Assembly (NCBI GenBank): GCA_940337035.1
Contig: CALNHX010002295.1
Coordinates: 120,718-184,717, forward strand
Direction of reading: 5' to 3'
Length of the DNA stretch: 64,000 nucleotides
From: Agriotes lineatus
Taxonomy: Eukaryota; Arthropoda; Insecta; Coleoptera; Elateridae
Shown here: positions 44,085 to 56,450 of the stretch, one piece after another
Layout of the letters: each line of letters starts with the position of its first letter
Position numbering within the stretch: the stretch's first letter is position 1
Program-made: the position numbers and the translations under genes
The notes under the pieces: model-generated
What the model saw: the letters and a program-made list of their open reading frames with translations, nothing else
The model's database searches: none
What the model was told of the DNA's origin: nothing

Positions 44085-46767
44085 AGTAGTAGAGATAGGC
44101 GGGTTCTACGACAAAATGACCTCAATTGACCCCAAACCAATTTTTGGGAGTCTGACAGTGGGCCACCAAATTTTGGGTGTCTGACAGTGGGCCACTTCAA
44201 GGTCACCGATTGGTAACATACAGTATGCGTCATAAGAAACGCCCCTAATAACTTAAATCGTTCAACCCTTACCTCGCGGCGGGGGGCGGGGTGGTGGGGG
44301 AAGGGGGAAAGGTGGTTCGCTACGGGTTCACATCGCGCGGGGCAGAGCCCCAGCCGCCGGGGCCCCCATGTTCAAGTATATATTTTCGGGTAAATTTTTA
44401 TATTAAAAATGTAAGATATTGCGCAACATGTTCTGGGTATTGCGCAACATCAACCGCAGGGGCAGAGCCCTAGCCGCCATATTGTGGGGCCCGCATGCGC
44501 AACACCAACCCCAGGGGGCAGAGCCCTAGCCGCCGCCGGGGCACCCATGTTTTTTAAAATAAAAATGCAATTTTTTAAGGCTAATTTGTCCTCTTCGGGG
44601 AGGGGGAGGAAACCAAATGTCAAAGGTCATCGGTGTCTGTCAGTCACCAAAAATCTATCTTTCTCTCTTTAACACATAGGGTTCTACAAAAAAACCATCT
44701 TTCTCTCTCTAACTCAAGCGAGCCCGGGAGGGCAGAGCCCCATCCGCCAGACCCTCATGTGCAACACCAACCTCGAGGGGCAGAGCTCCATCCGCCGGGG
44801 GGCCCGCATCAGGTTTTTGTATATTTAAGGCTAATTTATTCCAGCGCTGCCAAATTTTGATGAGCGTGGGAACCGCAAAGGTGTCATCTTCATAATTCCA
44901 AATGTCAAAGTTTATCGGAGTCTGTGCCGCCGGGGCCCCCTTGAGCAAGTTAGAGGCCGGAGAAAGCCTCAGCCGCCGGGAAAGGTGTCATCTTCATTAG
45001 CTTGAGTGCCATCTTCATAATGCCAAATGTCAAAGTTTATCGGAGTCTGTGCCGCCATATTGTGGGGCCCCCTTGAGCCGCCGGACCCCCATGTTCAAGT
45101 ATATATTTTCGGGTAAATTTTTATTGTAGAAATGTAAGATATTGCGTAACATGTTCTGGATATTGCGCAACACCAACCTCGAGGGGCAGAGCTCCATCCG
45201 CCGGGGGGCCCGCATCAGGTTTTTTTGTATATTTAAGGCTAATTTATTCCAGCGCTGACAAATTTTGATGAGCGTGAGAACCGGAAGTGAAACTGCAAGG
45301 TGTCATCTTCATTATCCTGTCATCGTGGAAACCGCGTAAAAAGTCACATCAGTGTTTTGGGACTCCATGCGCAAGTTAGAAGGAAAGGTTCAAGGCCATC
45401 AGATTTTTGTATAACTGGGCATTTAAGGTCCTTATCTCACTGCGCGGAGGGAAGATCCAGCAACAAATTAAAGGCCAATTTATCGTTTGTCATTTGCAAA
45501 CCGTCTTAAATTTTTCATTTATATTAATAATTAGCATGAATGCCAGGTGCAAACCACCTTCAGCTATTTCTAATTATTAAGGCAATTAGCGTTCACGAAC
45601 GAGTAATGCCGCGGAAGCTTATACTTGCGCTAATTACACGAATGAAAGTATTAATTCAAGGCCACCAACATTCTTGAACTTGTAGCTCAAATGAAACAAG
45701 TAGAAGGCTTTTTACCAGTGTGCAGCCATATGTTAGCTTTATTAGCTGTTTTTATTTTTAAATGGAATATGAACAAGGTTGTTACTTGTATGTGGCAAAC
45801 TAGCTTCATTTTCTCTGCTGCTGCATTATACTCTCAAAAGGAAATATGCATAGTGATCAAGTAAACGTTTTCAGTTGTTTCGACAATATCTAATTTTGGC
45901 ACCTGCTTCTCTAGCCCGCGCCAGATTTTTTTATTGTGTGCTTTGTATGTCACGTGGTAGTTCATGATTGGAAAGAAGGTGACGATTCGCTGTCTGAACA
46001 TATTCGTTGGTCTAACAACTGCTTATTTGCAAGACTACTTTGGGAAGAAAGGAAGAAGCAATTTGGGCGCGACACAACAACGGCGTCGTCTTCAAGCACC
46101 AGTATGAATGTTGTTAGGGAGATTGAGGAGTTTGGCAAAACTAACATAATGATCAGCTTGTTAGAACATCCAAACGGTTTACGATTCGAAAACGTTTATT
46201 TATATTGTAAATCTCTGGATCAACCAAAATACCAGTACCTGAGGAAACTTCTAAAACCCATAAAAGAAATTGGGTCTGTAATTGAACAAACCACACTACG
46301 CGAGGAGGGGTGGTGGGAGGCAGAGCCCCAGCCGCCGCACTCCTCCATGGTTTGGCATCAGATTTTAATAAAAATGCTGATTTAAGGCCAATTTGTCGTT
46401 CGTCGTTCAACACTGCACGGGGCGGGAGGAGGTGGAGGGAAGATTCAATGTCGCATCATCTTTTGTATATTAACATAGAATACCCAGTACTGAACATTTT
46501 TAATAAAAATGCAAATTTAAAGCCAATTTTTCGTTTTGTCATTCAACCCTTATGCTTGTGAACCACATCCGCACATTTTACGGGGGACACCTAACAAACC
46601 CCAGAAATTCATGTTAAGGGGCTGACATTATAACCAAATCAAGTTCATTTATATCCTATGCCGGCAGCGCTAAAAAAACACTGGCGTAATTAGCAGTGGC
46701 AAAGTTGAACTTGCACTTGTTATGTGAATCGAAGGTCGCGCTAGTCGCTGAATGCCAAGCGCATAGG
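44085..46767 (+). repeat. Left terminal inverted repeat, copy 2
   Basis: Matches 710-3392, including the tandem subterminal repeat (44137-44195) and the GC-rich hairpin modules (44265-45280). Arm-specific differences are the same as in copy 1. Confidence 0.93.
45915..46385 (+). pseudogene. Truncated BIR fragment, left TIR of copy 2
   Basis: Same broken BIR as 2540-3010, with the GDDS form and the same tail. Confidence 0.75.
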
Positions 46768-47401
46768 AAGTTTCTAGGTCACATCAACCCCAGAGGACAG
46801 AGAGGAGGCAAAGGTGTCATATTCATTATCTTGAGTACCATCTTTGTCATCGTGGAAACCGGTTTCAAAAGTTTATAATTGCACTAGTATGATATTAACC
46901 GCCTTAAATTTGAAAGTATGAATTTAAGGTCAGCATTGTTCTAATTATTAAGATCAGTTACAGCAGCGTTAATACAAGAGAAATTACACCATTGCTGCTT
47001 CAGAAATAGATCTGGTTAATTTGCATATCATAACAACATAATTAGTAGGAGAAACGACATTATTCAAATCGTGCCGCAATTAACGACATTGCCGTTTTTT
47101 ACATGTGTTGACTAATATAAATAACCGGTATTTCGCATTACATTCTTAAGAGCAGCGGTGTTAGTTATTATATATTTTGTTTTACGTACACCTCCTAAAA
47201 TCAATATGTTAAAACAGGAACCATGTTTTTTTATTTAAAACATTATTTAATTACAACAATCTAATACTAGGTATTAACAACTACATTTGCATATAAAGTT
47301 CCGGAATAATTGATTACCGCCAATCTTGCAATAACAATGTAATAAAAATTACGCGAAGTCCTGGTGCTTTAGATGTTAAACAAAATACATACCAGGGGCC
47401 A

Positions 47402-47884
47402 TTATTCCAATATATAGTGTTTTCGCAAATAAAAAACATTGGACAAGGCGCAGTAACAAATAGATTGCAAATGATGCATGCAGGCCGGCTGTGATGGGGT
47501 GAGGGCCGGTTGTTCTTCTATCTCGACGATGCGTTTGTTGGTGTAATTTCTTAAAAATGCGGCCTTTTCACGTCCTTTTACGTATATAACATCTGCATCT
47601 CGGACAAGTCGTTGAATGATCTTCGTAAGCATGAAGACCGGAGTAAACCCTTCGTTCCAATTAATGCAGTGGTGATTGTTCATGAGCCATTTTGCTTCTT
47701 TTTGTAAATGCGGTGGTAATTTTGAAAAGCTGAACGGAGCACTGAAGATATAGTGCGAAACGACGACTCCATCGTAACCAGCCAATTCCTTTGGCGAAAA
47801 CTTCTTTTCGGATATCTTAAAACCTTGCAAATCTATTATAACAAAGTTCTTGCTGTTTTCGGCCTTTTTAAAAATATAATTCGC
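47402..47884 (-). CDS. DxQGF-family hypothetical protein, no ATG (copy 2)
   Basis: Same as 4027-4509: an open frame without an ATG, paralogous to 56001-56450. The predicted protein is identical to that of copy 1. Confidence 0.58.
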   Translation of the reverse strand, partial: ANYIFKKAENSKNFVIIDLQGFKISEKKFSPKELAGYDGVVVSHYIFSAPFSFSKLPPHLQKEAKWLMNNHHCINWNEGFTPVFMLTKIIQRLVRDADVIYVKGREKAAFLRNYTNKRIVEIEEQPALTPSQPACMHHLQSICYCALSNVFYLRKHYILE

Positions 47885-48915
47885 TTAATTCAGATGCAAA
47901 CACAATTTTGCCAACTCTCATAACGATTTATGTATATATAGGAAATCCGCTTTAAAAATAGAGTATGTAAATTTACTTAAAGCAAAAATTAATTATATTT
48001 ACTCGTTTTCAAGGATACCTTTTACTCTTGCAACCGTTTATTTAGATTTTTATTATTTATAGGTTAACTATTACATCCGCCACGTTTGCTTAATTAATTC
48101 TTTTTTTACTTAGATTTTTAACATTTTTAGGCCGCTAGTTGCACAGTATATATAGGTTTTTATTTCATATTACACTAGTTTTAAAATAGTAACAATTACA
48201 AATCGAAATAGGCTAACAGTGTCGAGCACCAATTTTAAGAACAAAGCGAAATGGAAGGCAAAGATTGTTTTAATATTAGGCATTTATTTCGCGTATTTAC
48301 TTGGTAATGGAGTGCAATTCATTCAACCTATATAGCGAGCGTTTATTGTTTAATGTGTTTTTAGCCCCGCTATGTATGAGTGAATTTTAGTAAATATTTA
48401 AATTAGCCCTGTTAACAGTAATAAAAATGATTCAAATTGATACAGAGTAAAATACATTTAATTACAATAATAACAGGTACATTGAAAAGTGCGCTAAAAT
48501 GAATAATTCGAATGGTCTTGATATTTACAATCTAACTAAAATTGTGCAGCTAATTTACTTAAAAGTAAAAAGTATTTAATATATTCGTTGCATAACGCGC
48601 TAACAAGGATACCGTTTATTTAGTAGAATTTTTTATTTTAACTGGCCTTTCAAGTAGTATTATTCGCAAATCAAACATGAATAAGGTTTATCATCTCGAT
48701 GTGTCTTCATGTCCTCCACTAATAAAACCTTTCTCTGCTGCTTTATACTCCCAAAGACAACACATGCAAAATCAATTGAATCGAAGGATAATCTACCCGT
48801 GCATAATTAGAAAGGTGGTTACTTGTTCATTGAGGAGTAGATTTTTTAATAATTCTAGAGAAAGCAAAGGCCAACCGATGTACTAACACCCACATTTTTC
48901 CGGGCAGCTTATTCC

Positions 48916-48923
48916 TATATAAA
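48916..48923 (+). promoter_or_regulatory. TATA box of the 104-aa gene (copy 2)
   Basis: TATATAAA at the same distance from the ATG (48988) as in copy 1. Confidence 0.58.
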
Positions 48924-48987
48924 GGACTGTTCTTTGTTCATATTATATTAGTACCAACTAGTACTTTTAGTTAAAAACGATCATAAA

Positions 48988-49302
48988 ATGAATTCATTTT
49001 TCGAACAAGTTAACAGCGTCGGGCTTCTCAAGTCAATATTAAAAATACACGAAATGCAAATTAATAAAAACTACATTATCGAAAATATTCAATCGGGTAA
49101 TCATCCACAATTTGGACGGAACGTTTACATTGAAACCGAGGATGTACGAATTTACCTTCCAAAACGAATTTCCGAAAAAATGACTGATGAAGATATAACT
49201 AAAATTAACAAATCCGCGAAAAAATACGCTCTGGTTTTTATTGGTCGAAAAAATGTGTCTAAAGGGTCCGATGCCAACTTGGTCAAATTTGTGGAACTTT
49301 AG
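48988..49302 (+). CDS. 104-aa hypothetical protein (copy 2)
   Basis: Protein identical to that at 5613-5927, with the same LPKR core, followed by the same direct duplication and AATAAA (49583). Confidence 0.63.
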   Translation: MNSFFEQVNSVGLLKSILKIHEMQINKNYIIENIQSGNHPQFGRNVYIETEDVRIYLPKRISEKMTDEDITKINKSAKKYALVFIGRKNVSKGSDANLVKFVEL

Positions 49303-49985
49303 GATGTATACAGGTAAAACTCGCTATTGTAGTTTATAAGGGGTATGGCACTAACTTAGTAAATTTGTCCAGGAAAAACAACCAATTGCTTATTGTACTA
49401 ATCTTTTAAATGTTATTACAGCTCAAACTGGAATGTAAAAGTGAACCGCTATTTTCAATCTGCGCAGATGTGGAAAAACACAATACCGGTGTTCCAAAAA
49501 TACTGTCATTTATCAAAACAACCAATTGCTTATGCTATTAATTTATGGACCATTAAGATATGTAAAACAACCAATTTTTAAAAATAAAACATTTATAAAA
49601 AGTTGTCGTTTTTATTACAGCTCATACTAGAATGTAAAAGTGAAGGTTTCAACATAATATAGAAACGCTATTTGCAATATATGCAGACATGAAGAAACAA
49701 AAGACCGAGATTTAACAAAAACACTTTCATATGATAATAGTTTATTGACTCCTTATTATCTTTTGCCTCGCATTGAAATTTTGTATATCTAACAATAATA
49801 AATATACGAAAAGAAGCGGCTTTGATATAATAATTAGTTAAGTCTCCTACCTGTAGAAAAACAACAACAACCAAAAAAAAGGTGAAAGAAGAGTTCTAAG
49901 ACAGTATTTAATGTTGGTACCATTAAACAAATATATTAGTGTGTAGCAACATTCTGTGCGACGTGTATCTATTAAAACACGTAAA

Positions 49986-51602
49986 ATGTATCAAATGTTT
50001 GTTTTATTGTTAGTAGTAGGATATGCAGTTGTCAGCCAACAGAACTGTAACGAAACAGGTGAAGTTATCAAATACCTACAGAGTTTTGGGTTTTTGGAAT
50101 CGAGCAACAACGAAAGTGAACATGGTTTAACATCAACAAAATTAATTGGAAATTCTGAGGCTTTCACATCTGCATTAAACACATTTCAAGCCCGCTACGA
50201 TTTACCAATATCAAATACTATTAATACGGAAACTTTGAATTTAATGAAGCAGCCTAGATGTGGTGTTAAAGATATAATAGGGTTATTTCAAGTGCATAAG
50301 TCAAAGTGGAATGCACATGTTATAACGTGGAATTTTCAGCCGACTACCGCCGAACTAGTTTATGTGGCCAAAAGGGCTTTCAGCATATGGTCGCAATATA
50401 CAAACCTAGAATTTCAGTTTACGTACAATAGAACCGCTATGATAGCAATCTCTATGAGAGATAAGTATCACACACATACAACAGTTGATAAAGTGTGCGG
50501 GTTTGACTTTGAGGATGGCATACTAGGTCACTCTTACTTTCCAGGGCCCGAACAGAAACCAGTTGAAGTGCATATTAATACGCCGGTTAATTGGTATACC
50601 GGAGTGGATGGTATTGTACCTGAAGGTCAAACAAGTCTTCTTTCAATCTTAACTCATGAAATAGGACATGCTTTAGGCATGCGTCATTCGGCTGTGAAAA
50701 AGTCTATCATGTATTCGTATTATGGGGCACCAAGCAACTTGTCAAACATTGGCCTCTCTCAAGATGATATACTGGGGATACAAAGTGTATATGGAAAAAA
50801 ATCGAAGAGTCAAACTATTATTACGGCGAGTTCTACAAGCACAACTGTTCGGGCAATTACGGCGCGTCCCACTACTACTACTACTACTACTAAACGTCAG
50901 CAAGACACGCTAGAAAAACAGTCAGAAAGGAAACCGGATCTATGCGCTTTAACTAAAACAGTAGATAAATTTCTAATAGTTAATCAAAAATTCTATATAT
51001 TCTATGGAAAGTATGTATGGATGATAAATTTAGGCGAAAAGACGTATAACGAACCGTTTTTGCTCACTGACTGGTTAACGTTCTTACCTAAAAATTTTAC
51101 AGAAATCGACGCAGTATATGAGCGGCCTAATGGGCAAATAGTGTTTTTTATAGACAAATATATTTATGCGATGGAATTTCCTTCGATGCAACTTGTACAT
51201 GGTTATCCGAAACTAAACACAGTTCTAGGTCAAGGTAATATAATTGAGATAAACGGCGTACTTAATACGTACTCTGGTCGGACGTACATCTTTTATGAGC
51301 CGAACCTTTACATGGAAGTGAACGAATGTAGTTTTAAATACTCAAAACTCGGCACGACTAACAAAGATTTTCCAGGGGTACCCATTGACTTTAAATCTGT
51401 TTTTCGATATACGAACGGACACATATATTTCTTTAATAAAAAGAATTTTTATGAATACAACGAATTTTCGGGTACACTAGTTCAAGCCGGTAAAAAGAAT
51501 CTCGATATTTTCAGTTTGAATTGCCCTCACGAAGGCATTTTACAGCAAATATATAATCTAGTAACAAATCTAATGGCATTGGAAAACGTAGGATCGCATT
51601 AG
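49986..51602 (+). CDS. Matrix metalloproteinase with hemopexin domain (copy 2)
   Basis: 538-aa protein identical to that at 6611-8227: signal peptide, cysteine switch PRCGVKD, HEIGHALGMRH zinc site, Met-turn, Thr-rich hinge and hemopexin domain all intact. The frame also runs 10 codons upstream to a GTG; the ATG at 49986 is preferred because the signal peptide begins there. Polyadenylation signal AATAAA at 51762-51767. Confidence 0.94.
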   Translation: MYQMFVLLLVVGYAVVSQQNCNETGEVIKYLQSFGFLESSNNESEHGLTSTKLIGNSEAFTSALNTFQARYDLPISNTINTETLNLMKQPRCGVKDIIGLFQVHKSKWNAHVITWNFQPTTAELVYVAKRAFSIWSQYTNLEFQFTYNRTAMIAISMRDKYHTHTTVDKVCGFDFEDGILGHSYFPGPEQKPVEVHINTPVNWYTGVDGIVPEGQTSLLSILTHEIGHALGMRHSAVKKSIMYSYYGAPSNLSNIGLSQDDILGIQSVYGKKSKSQTIITASSTSTTVRAITARPTTTTTTTKRQQDTLEKQSERKPDLCALTKTVDKFLIVNQKFYIFYGKYVWMINLGEKTYNEPFLLTDWLTFLPKNFTEIDAVYERPNGQIVFFIDKYIYAMEFPSMQLVHGYPKLNTVLGQGNIIEINGVLNTYSGRTYIFYEPNLYMEVNECSFKYSKLGTTNKDFPGVPIDFKSVFRYTNGHIYFFNKKNFYEYNEFSGTLVQAGKKNLDIFSLNCPHEGILQQIYNLVTNLMALENVGSH

Positions 51603-52319
51603 CGTGCCTCGATTTACAAGATAATTAAGAGGTTTAAACAGGTATCCGTATAATACGGTAAAAATCAGTTATGCTATGATCCTTGACCGACCAGAAGATG
51701 AGGTGCGCATATGCATAAAAAGACGATTAGAAATAAGGTTAATTGTAGAGTGAAAATATTTAATAAAGACATTTATGAAATATCTGTGTGTTATTTGTGT
51801 AAGAGGTAATATTTCGAAGTTATAAGCGCTCTTAGTGGCTGCTGTGATCTTCGAGAGTGTGACCTTGAATTTTTATAGATTATAAAGGCCATTTGAATTT
51901 GAAGTACATCGAGTTTCAGACCGCCCATAGTAATTGCACCTAAATTTAAAAACTTCTAGAATTATTCCCGTGGTGTTTCATAACTTTAGCCAGTAAAAGC
52001 TATTCCCCTAAACAAGGAGCGCTATATTTCTTTTACGAAAAACTAACGACGGAGATGGTATTAAATTTAAATTTATAGATCCATTTCGATTTATGAATTC
52101 TTCTTTAGAAAGATTGGCATCCTATTTGTAACCGGCAAACCCTAATCTTTTAGTTAGTGTATTATTAAAGCTGAACTCCTCGGCAGAAACACTGTATACA
52201 AAATGTGAATATCGAGGTTCTGAGATCATAACGGCAATTGACTAACTATGTATAATTCAAGATCACGGCGCTTATAACTTTGAAATAAAACCACCGAAAT
52301 ATTTCTAAATATATTTATT

Positions 52320-52610
52320 TCATTTCCAAATATATGCGATAAATAAAACTTCTCCGTCGTCCAGTCTTGCTAGGTGCCGCTCCACCGGCTTAAAGACGTT
52401 GGCCTGCCACCACACAGCTGACGATCCGTCAAAGGCTGCAGGCCACGTCCGTAAGGTGGTCGTCTCCGCTAGGGCCTCTCCTTGTAGGTTCAGGGCGTAC
52501 TCCATGGTGACCACTGCCTGGAGAGACCGTTGAGAGGATGCTGGAGGGCAACTAGCCAAAAACTGTTGAAAATGGCGGAAAAATTGTTCTGCATTTTTGA
52601 AGTTAGCCAT
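52320..52610 (-). CDS. 96-aa hypothetical protein of atypical composition (copy 2)
   Basis: Identical to 8945-9235, with the same ATG (52610), TGA and adjoining minus-strand AATAAA (52314-52319). Confidence 0.53.
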   Translation of the reverse strand: MANFKNAEQFFRHFQQFLASCPPASSQRSLQAVVTMEYALNLQGEALAETTTLRTWPAAFDGSSAVWWQANVFKPVERHLARLDDGEVLFIAYIWK

Positions 52611-52897
52611 AGCTGCTGTTGAAGGATTATGACAACTGCTGCAGCAAACAGGCAACTTAATATAGGGATGCAGTCAAGGGTATCTACCAGTTTCCAAGCA
52701 ATTACCGTTCTCTCGATTAACCCTAGCTTTTTAATAACAAATACTACTACAGTTGAATGCGAAAAAGGTTTCCTTGTTAGCGCAATGTATATATTAAATA
52801 ATTTTTACTCTAACTAGATTGCAAATATCAAGGAAAACCTTTTCCTAATTAGTATGCTAATCAATTGCACATATTCTCTTTTTACAAAATAATAGCA

Positions 52898-52904
52898 TAT
52901 ATAA
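52898..52904 (+). promoter_or_regulatory. TATA box of the dUTPase gene (copy 2)
   Basis: TATATAA at the same distance from the ATG at 52960 as in copy 1. Confidence 0.62.
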
Positions 52905-52959
52905 GACGGTAGGTGGTTGATAGTGTTTATGAAACGGCGGCGAGCAAGCAAGAAGTAAT

Positions 52960-53712
52960 ATGGAAAGCCAACGTGTATTAATGGAAATATCCGAAGAAGA
53001 AGAAGAAGGAAATATGGACGTATGGCCTGAAGGTACGCAAAATACTTATACTTTGCCGTGGCATGTAAATTTTGATTATGATGTGTTGTTAGAAGATAAG
53101 AAAAGGAAATCGGAAGAAGATGTTACAGCAGTAAAGAAAATGAAAGTAACGGAAGAGGAGGTGATAGAAGCACCGCGATTTATGTCTGCTAATGTGAATT
53201 GCGCGACGAAAATAATTGATGGAAAAAAGTACATATGGTGCCCGGGGTTTGGCATAAATAAAGATAAACCAGACGGGATTTTAGTATGGATGTTTAAAGG
53301 ATGTGTGGTACCATTTTCTCGGAGTTATTGTGGTTCTGGGGGTTTGGATTTATATTCTGCGGAGGATATCGGTGTAGAAGGAAGAAGTATGGTGAAAATC
53401 AGGACCGGGTTTGGTATGAAATTACCTGTAGAAACGGTAGGGATGATTTGTGATAGATCTTCTGTTGTTAGTAGTACTAATTGTGTAGTAGTAGGAGGAG
53501 TAATAGATAGCGATTATTTAGGGGAGATTAAAGTTATGATGTACAATATGAGCGATAGCAAGGAAAGATTTTTAAAAGGAGAAAGAATAGCCCAAATGTT
53601 AATTTTAAAAAGGTATCATGAAAACAATGTAATTTTGTTGGACGAACCTTTAACTGCACAGTTTGGTAGAGGGGATAAAGCATTTGGAAGTAGCAATGTC
53701 GGCAGTAAATAA
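52960..53712 (+). CDS. dUTPase with N-terminal extension (copy 2)
   Basis: 250-aa protein identical to that at 9585-10337, with all five motifs, the DRSS and YLG variants and the KKRK/KKMK patches. AATAAA overlaps the stop. Confidence 0.94.
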   Translation: MESQRVLMEISEEEEEGNMDVWPEGTQNTYTLPWHVNFDYDVLLEDKKRKSEEDVTAVKKMKVTEEEVIEAPRFMSANVNCATKIIDGKKYIWCPGFGINKDKPDGILVWMFKGCVVPFSRSYCGSGGLDLYSAEDIGVEGRSMVKIRTGFGMKLPVETVGMICDRSSVVSSTNCVVVGGVIDSDYLGEIKVMMYNMSDSKERFLKGERIAQMLILKRYHENNVILLDEPLTAQFGRGDKAFGSSNVGSK

Positions 53713-53788
53713 AAATAATACATATTAATTAATCAACACAAATTCGGCGCCGGATACAAGCTGTTGTTTTTATTTTCAGTTTTTAAAA

Positions 53789-53843
53789 GTGTGGGATTCG
53801 AGCCCACGCTATATTACCAGAGCTTGAATCCGGCCAATCTGAC
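53789..53843 (-). pseudogene. tRNA-Leu(CAA) pseudogene (copy 2)
   Basis: Same D-arm and acceptor deletions as 10414-10468. Confidence 0.83.
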
Positions 53844-54160
53844 GCAATATGTATAATTAAAGGCAAATAAAAAACTTTTATAAACGTGTTTTTTTTATTT
53901 TGCAGTAGTTCTAGGAAATAATGTCCTCATGGAATGGTAACTCTTCTATTTTCTAATACGGCGATTATCGTCTAAAGCATTAGGAGCTACCTTAGTGTGT
54001 CTTTCACTATGCTTGGTAGAAGTTATTTCGGTTTTTTTGTGACGGTTATATGGATATCGGTATCTTTCAAAAGGCGTGATTAGTACCCAAAATCGCATAT
54101 AAATTAACATTAAATGAGAAATTGTAATAAATAGGATGATTTACTTGTTGTTTTAAAAGT

Positions 54161-54243
54161 GTCAGATGCGGGATTCGAACCCACGCTCCTTTACAGGAAC
54201 CAGAGCTTAAATCCGGCGCCTTAGACCGCTCGGCCAATCTGAC
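54161..54243 (-). tRNA. tRNA-Leu(UAA) (copy 2)
   Basis: Identical to 10786-10868: intact A and B boxes, UAA anticodon, long variable arm, TTTT terminator just downstream on the minus strand. Confidence 0.92.
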
Positions 54244-54774
54244 TACATACAGCTAAAGCATCTGCACATCCTACCACTACTACTAACAATAAAACAAACA
54301 TTTGGTACATTTTACGTCAGGCAGAATGTTGCTACCATTCAACTGGTTGCCTAATCCTTTATCAGGTTTGGTTGTTGTTGTTTTTCTTCAGGCAGGAGAC
54401 TTAACTAATTATTATACAAAAGGTCTCTTCTTTGTTATGATTATTAGATACTCAATTTTGCCTACAATTCTACTAAAAACTGGAATATACAAATAACCCT
54501 CAAATGCCGAATTACGCAGATTCTCTTCCAAATTCTATTGTAAACAATTAATTGAATAATATACTAATACAACAAACTGCCGCTGCTTCATCCGAACCAC
54601 CGGTTATTTCAAGAATTCTTTGATATTTACTTTGAATCAATTTAGAACATTTCTTATTAATTTAAATATTTACTGAAATCCACTAAACAGTGTACACCAC
54701 CACTGTGCGTTTTCCTCATAATGCCCCACTACCTAGGCTGAATGAATTGCGCTTTATTACCAGGCAAAAAAAAG

Positions 54775-54931
54775 AAAAATATTTTCGACGCGAAAGAAAT
54801 GTCTTGCTGATACTCCAAAGCCTGGGTTTCAACGAAAACGTTTTGTCCAATTTGTAGGTGATTACCCGATTGAATATTTTCGATAATGTAGTTTTTGTTT
54901 ATTCGCATTTCGCTTATTTTTAATATTTGTT
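54775..54931 (-). pseudogene. Inverted relic of the 104-aa gene (copy 2)
   Basis: Same truncated remnant as 11400-11556, mirror partner of 48988-49302. Confidence 0.73.
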
Positions 54932-55446
54932 GGCCTTCGAGTTATTAAAAAATCTACGCCGCAATAAACAAGCAGCCACCTGTCTAATTATGCGCATTCT
55001 TAATAGATTATAAAGCAGCAGAGAAAGGTTTTATTAGCGAATAAAAAATTTAACTACGGCTGTATATTAAATAATTTTTGCTTTAACTAGATTGCAAATA
55101 TCAAGGCCCTTTAGTGGACTTTTACTGTAGTGTGCTATATTGAGGTAATATACCTATTATTATTGATTTTTACTTTGAATCATTTTTTATTAATGTTAAC
55201 AGGGTTAATTTACTAAAAACAACGTACGCCCGCTATATAGGTTGAATGAATTCCCCTACTCCGCCGGATTTTTGTTGCGGCTGCAATTACGCCACCCATG
55301 TTTGGAAGCTGTAGCTACTTACAGCAGCTATCTCTTTGTTATTTATATTTTAACCTCGTTTTTATATTGTTGCGCATTAACATGGTCTCGTTAGTTGTTT
55401 TTTAACTTGCGTCAAGTTCGCGCACTGTTCGTTCACGTATAAAATA

Positions 55447-55917
55447 ATGGATCAGACTCCAAGTGACGATTCTTCGCATGAAATCACATTAAAGCACGCT
55501 GTAAAGTTGTGCTGCGCTTTCTGGTTTAAAGATGCAAAAAACGATTTAGATAAAATAGTGAGAAATTCCTCGGGACTCAGAAATTTAGACTTGGAATTTG
55601 ACGCGTATGTAGTGTGTGCTATGGCTGGCGATAGTCAAAATCGACAAGAAAAACGGAAACGACTGATTGCCAATTTGGAAAAAAACATTTTAAAATATTT
55701 TGCTAGAGAAGGAAATACATCGCTAACGCTGGATGTGGACTACCACCCAAAGCATCCCTTTGCTCAAATGCTGGAAGAAAGTGTCTCAGTATTCGATCTA
55801 CCGTGTAAATCTACAACGAAAATGAACTCTACACCAACCGGCATGTTCACACTTCAAGTTAGGAGTGGCCATGGCTCGCTCTTCTGGAGATATATTTCAA
55901 ATATCGATCACCTGTGA
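55447..55917 (+). CDS. 156-aa hypothetical protein (copy 2)
   Basis: Same protein as 12072-12542. One synonymous change (C12260 to T55635, Ser AGC to AGT) separates the genes; on the minus strand it also destroys a 78-codon chance frame, which confirms that frame is not a gene. Confidence 0.65.
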   Translation: MDQTPSDDSSHEITLKHAVKLCCAFWFKDAKNDLDKIVRNSSGLRNLDLEFDAYVVCAMAGDSQNRQEKRKRLIANLEKNILKYFAREGNTSLTLDVDYHPKHPFAQMLEESVSVFDLPCKSTTKMNSTPTGMFTLQVRSGHGSLFWRYISNIDHL

Positions 55918-56000
55918 CATTTTATCTTATCAATTCTATTTTTTCTTGTCAGGTACGCAAATAAAAAACAATAAAATTAAAATGTGGTTTTATTAATCCA

Positions 56001-56450
56001 TTACAGACCGTCACTTATTATATTTTGATACAAAGATTTACATTGATTCAAAGCACAATGACATAATTCTAAATAATGGTTGAAGCATGCTGGGGCAGTA
56101 GGATCCATTTCAAACTTGTAATCTGCAACTGTAATAACCTTATCTCCAAGAAACTGCTTCAGGTATTTCTCCTTTTGCAAACCCTTGCAAAATACTGTGT
56201 GGGCGTTCTCAGTTTCATGCAGTAGAATTTCGGGTAGCTGTGACAGGGAAACGAATCCTCGGCTCCATTTCAGTCCATGATGGTTTTTTTCCAACCAAAC
56301 TGCTTGTCGTTGCAAATCTACCGTTAAGTTTGTGAATCGAAACGGCGCCTTGAATAAGTAGTGGCTAGTTCTTTTTCCATCGAAAAGTGATAATTCTTTT
56401 ACAGTAAATTCCGGAGTATTGAAACCCTGCACATCGATTGACAAAAACAT
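56001..56450 (-). CDS. DxQGF-family hypothetical protein, intact 149 aa (copy 2)
   Basis: Identical to 12626-13075, with the same ATATAAG plus TCAGT promoter (56471-56510) and minus-strand AATAAA (55989-55994). Confidence 0.73.
   Translation of the reverse strand: MFLSIDVQGFNTPEFTVKELSLFDGKRTSHYLFKAPFRFTNLTVDLQRQAVWLEKNHHGLKWSRGFVSLSQLPEILLHETENAHTVFCKGLQKEKYLKQFLGDKVITVADYKFEMDPTAPACFNHYLELCHCALNQCKSLYQNIISDGL

Noticed and set aside
16199..44233. Giant minus-strand open frames (up to about 2,500 codons) rich in PKVTKGHQRS-type decapeptides
   Set aside because: The minus strand of the 10-bp unit has no stop codon in any of the three frames, so long open frames are automatic. Nearly all starts are GTG inside the repeat, several frames are open at once, and there is no codon-position bias. 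Variants shift the frame freely.
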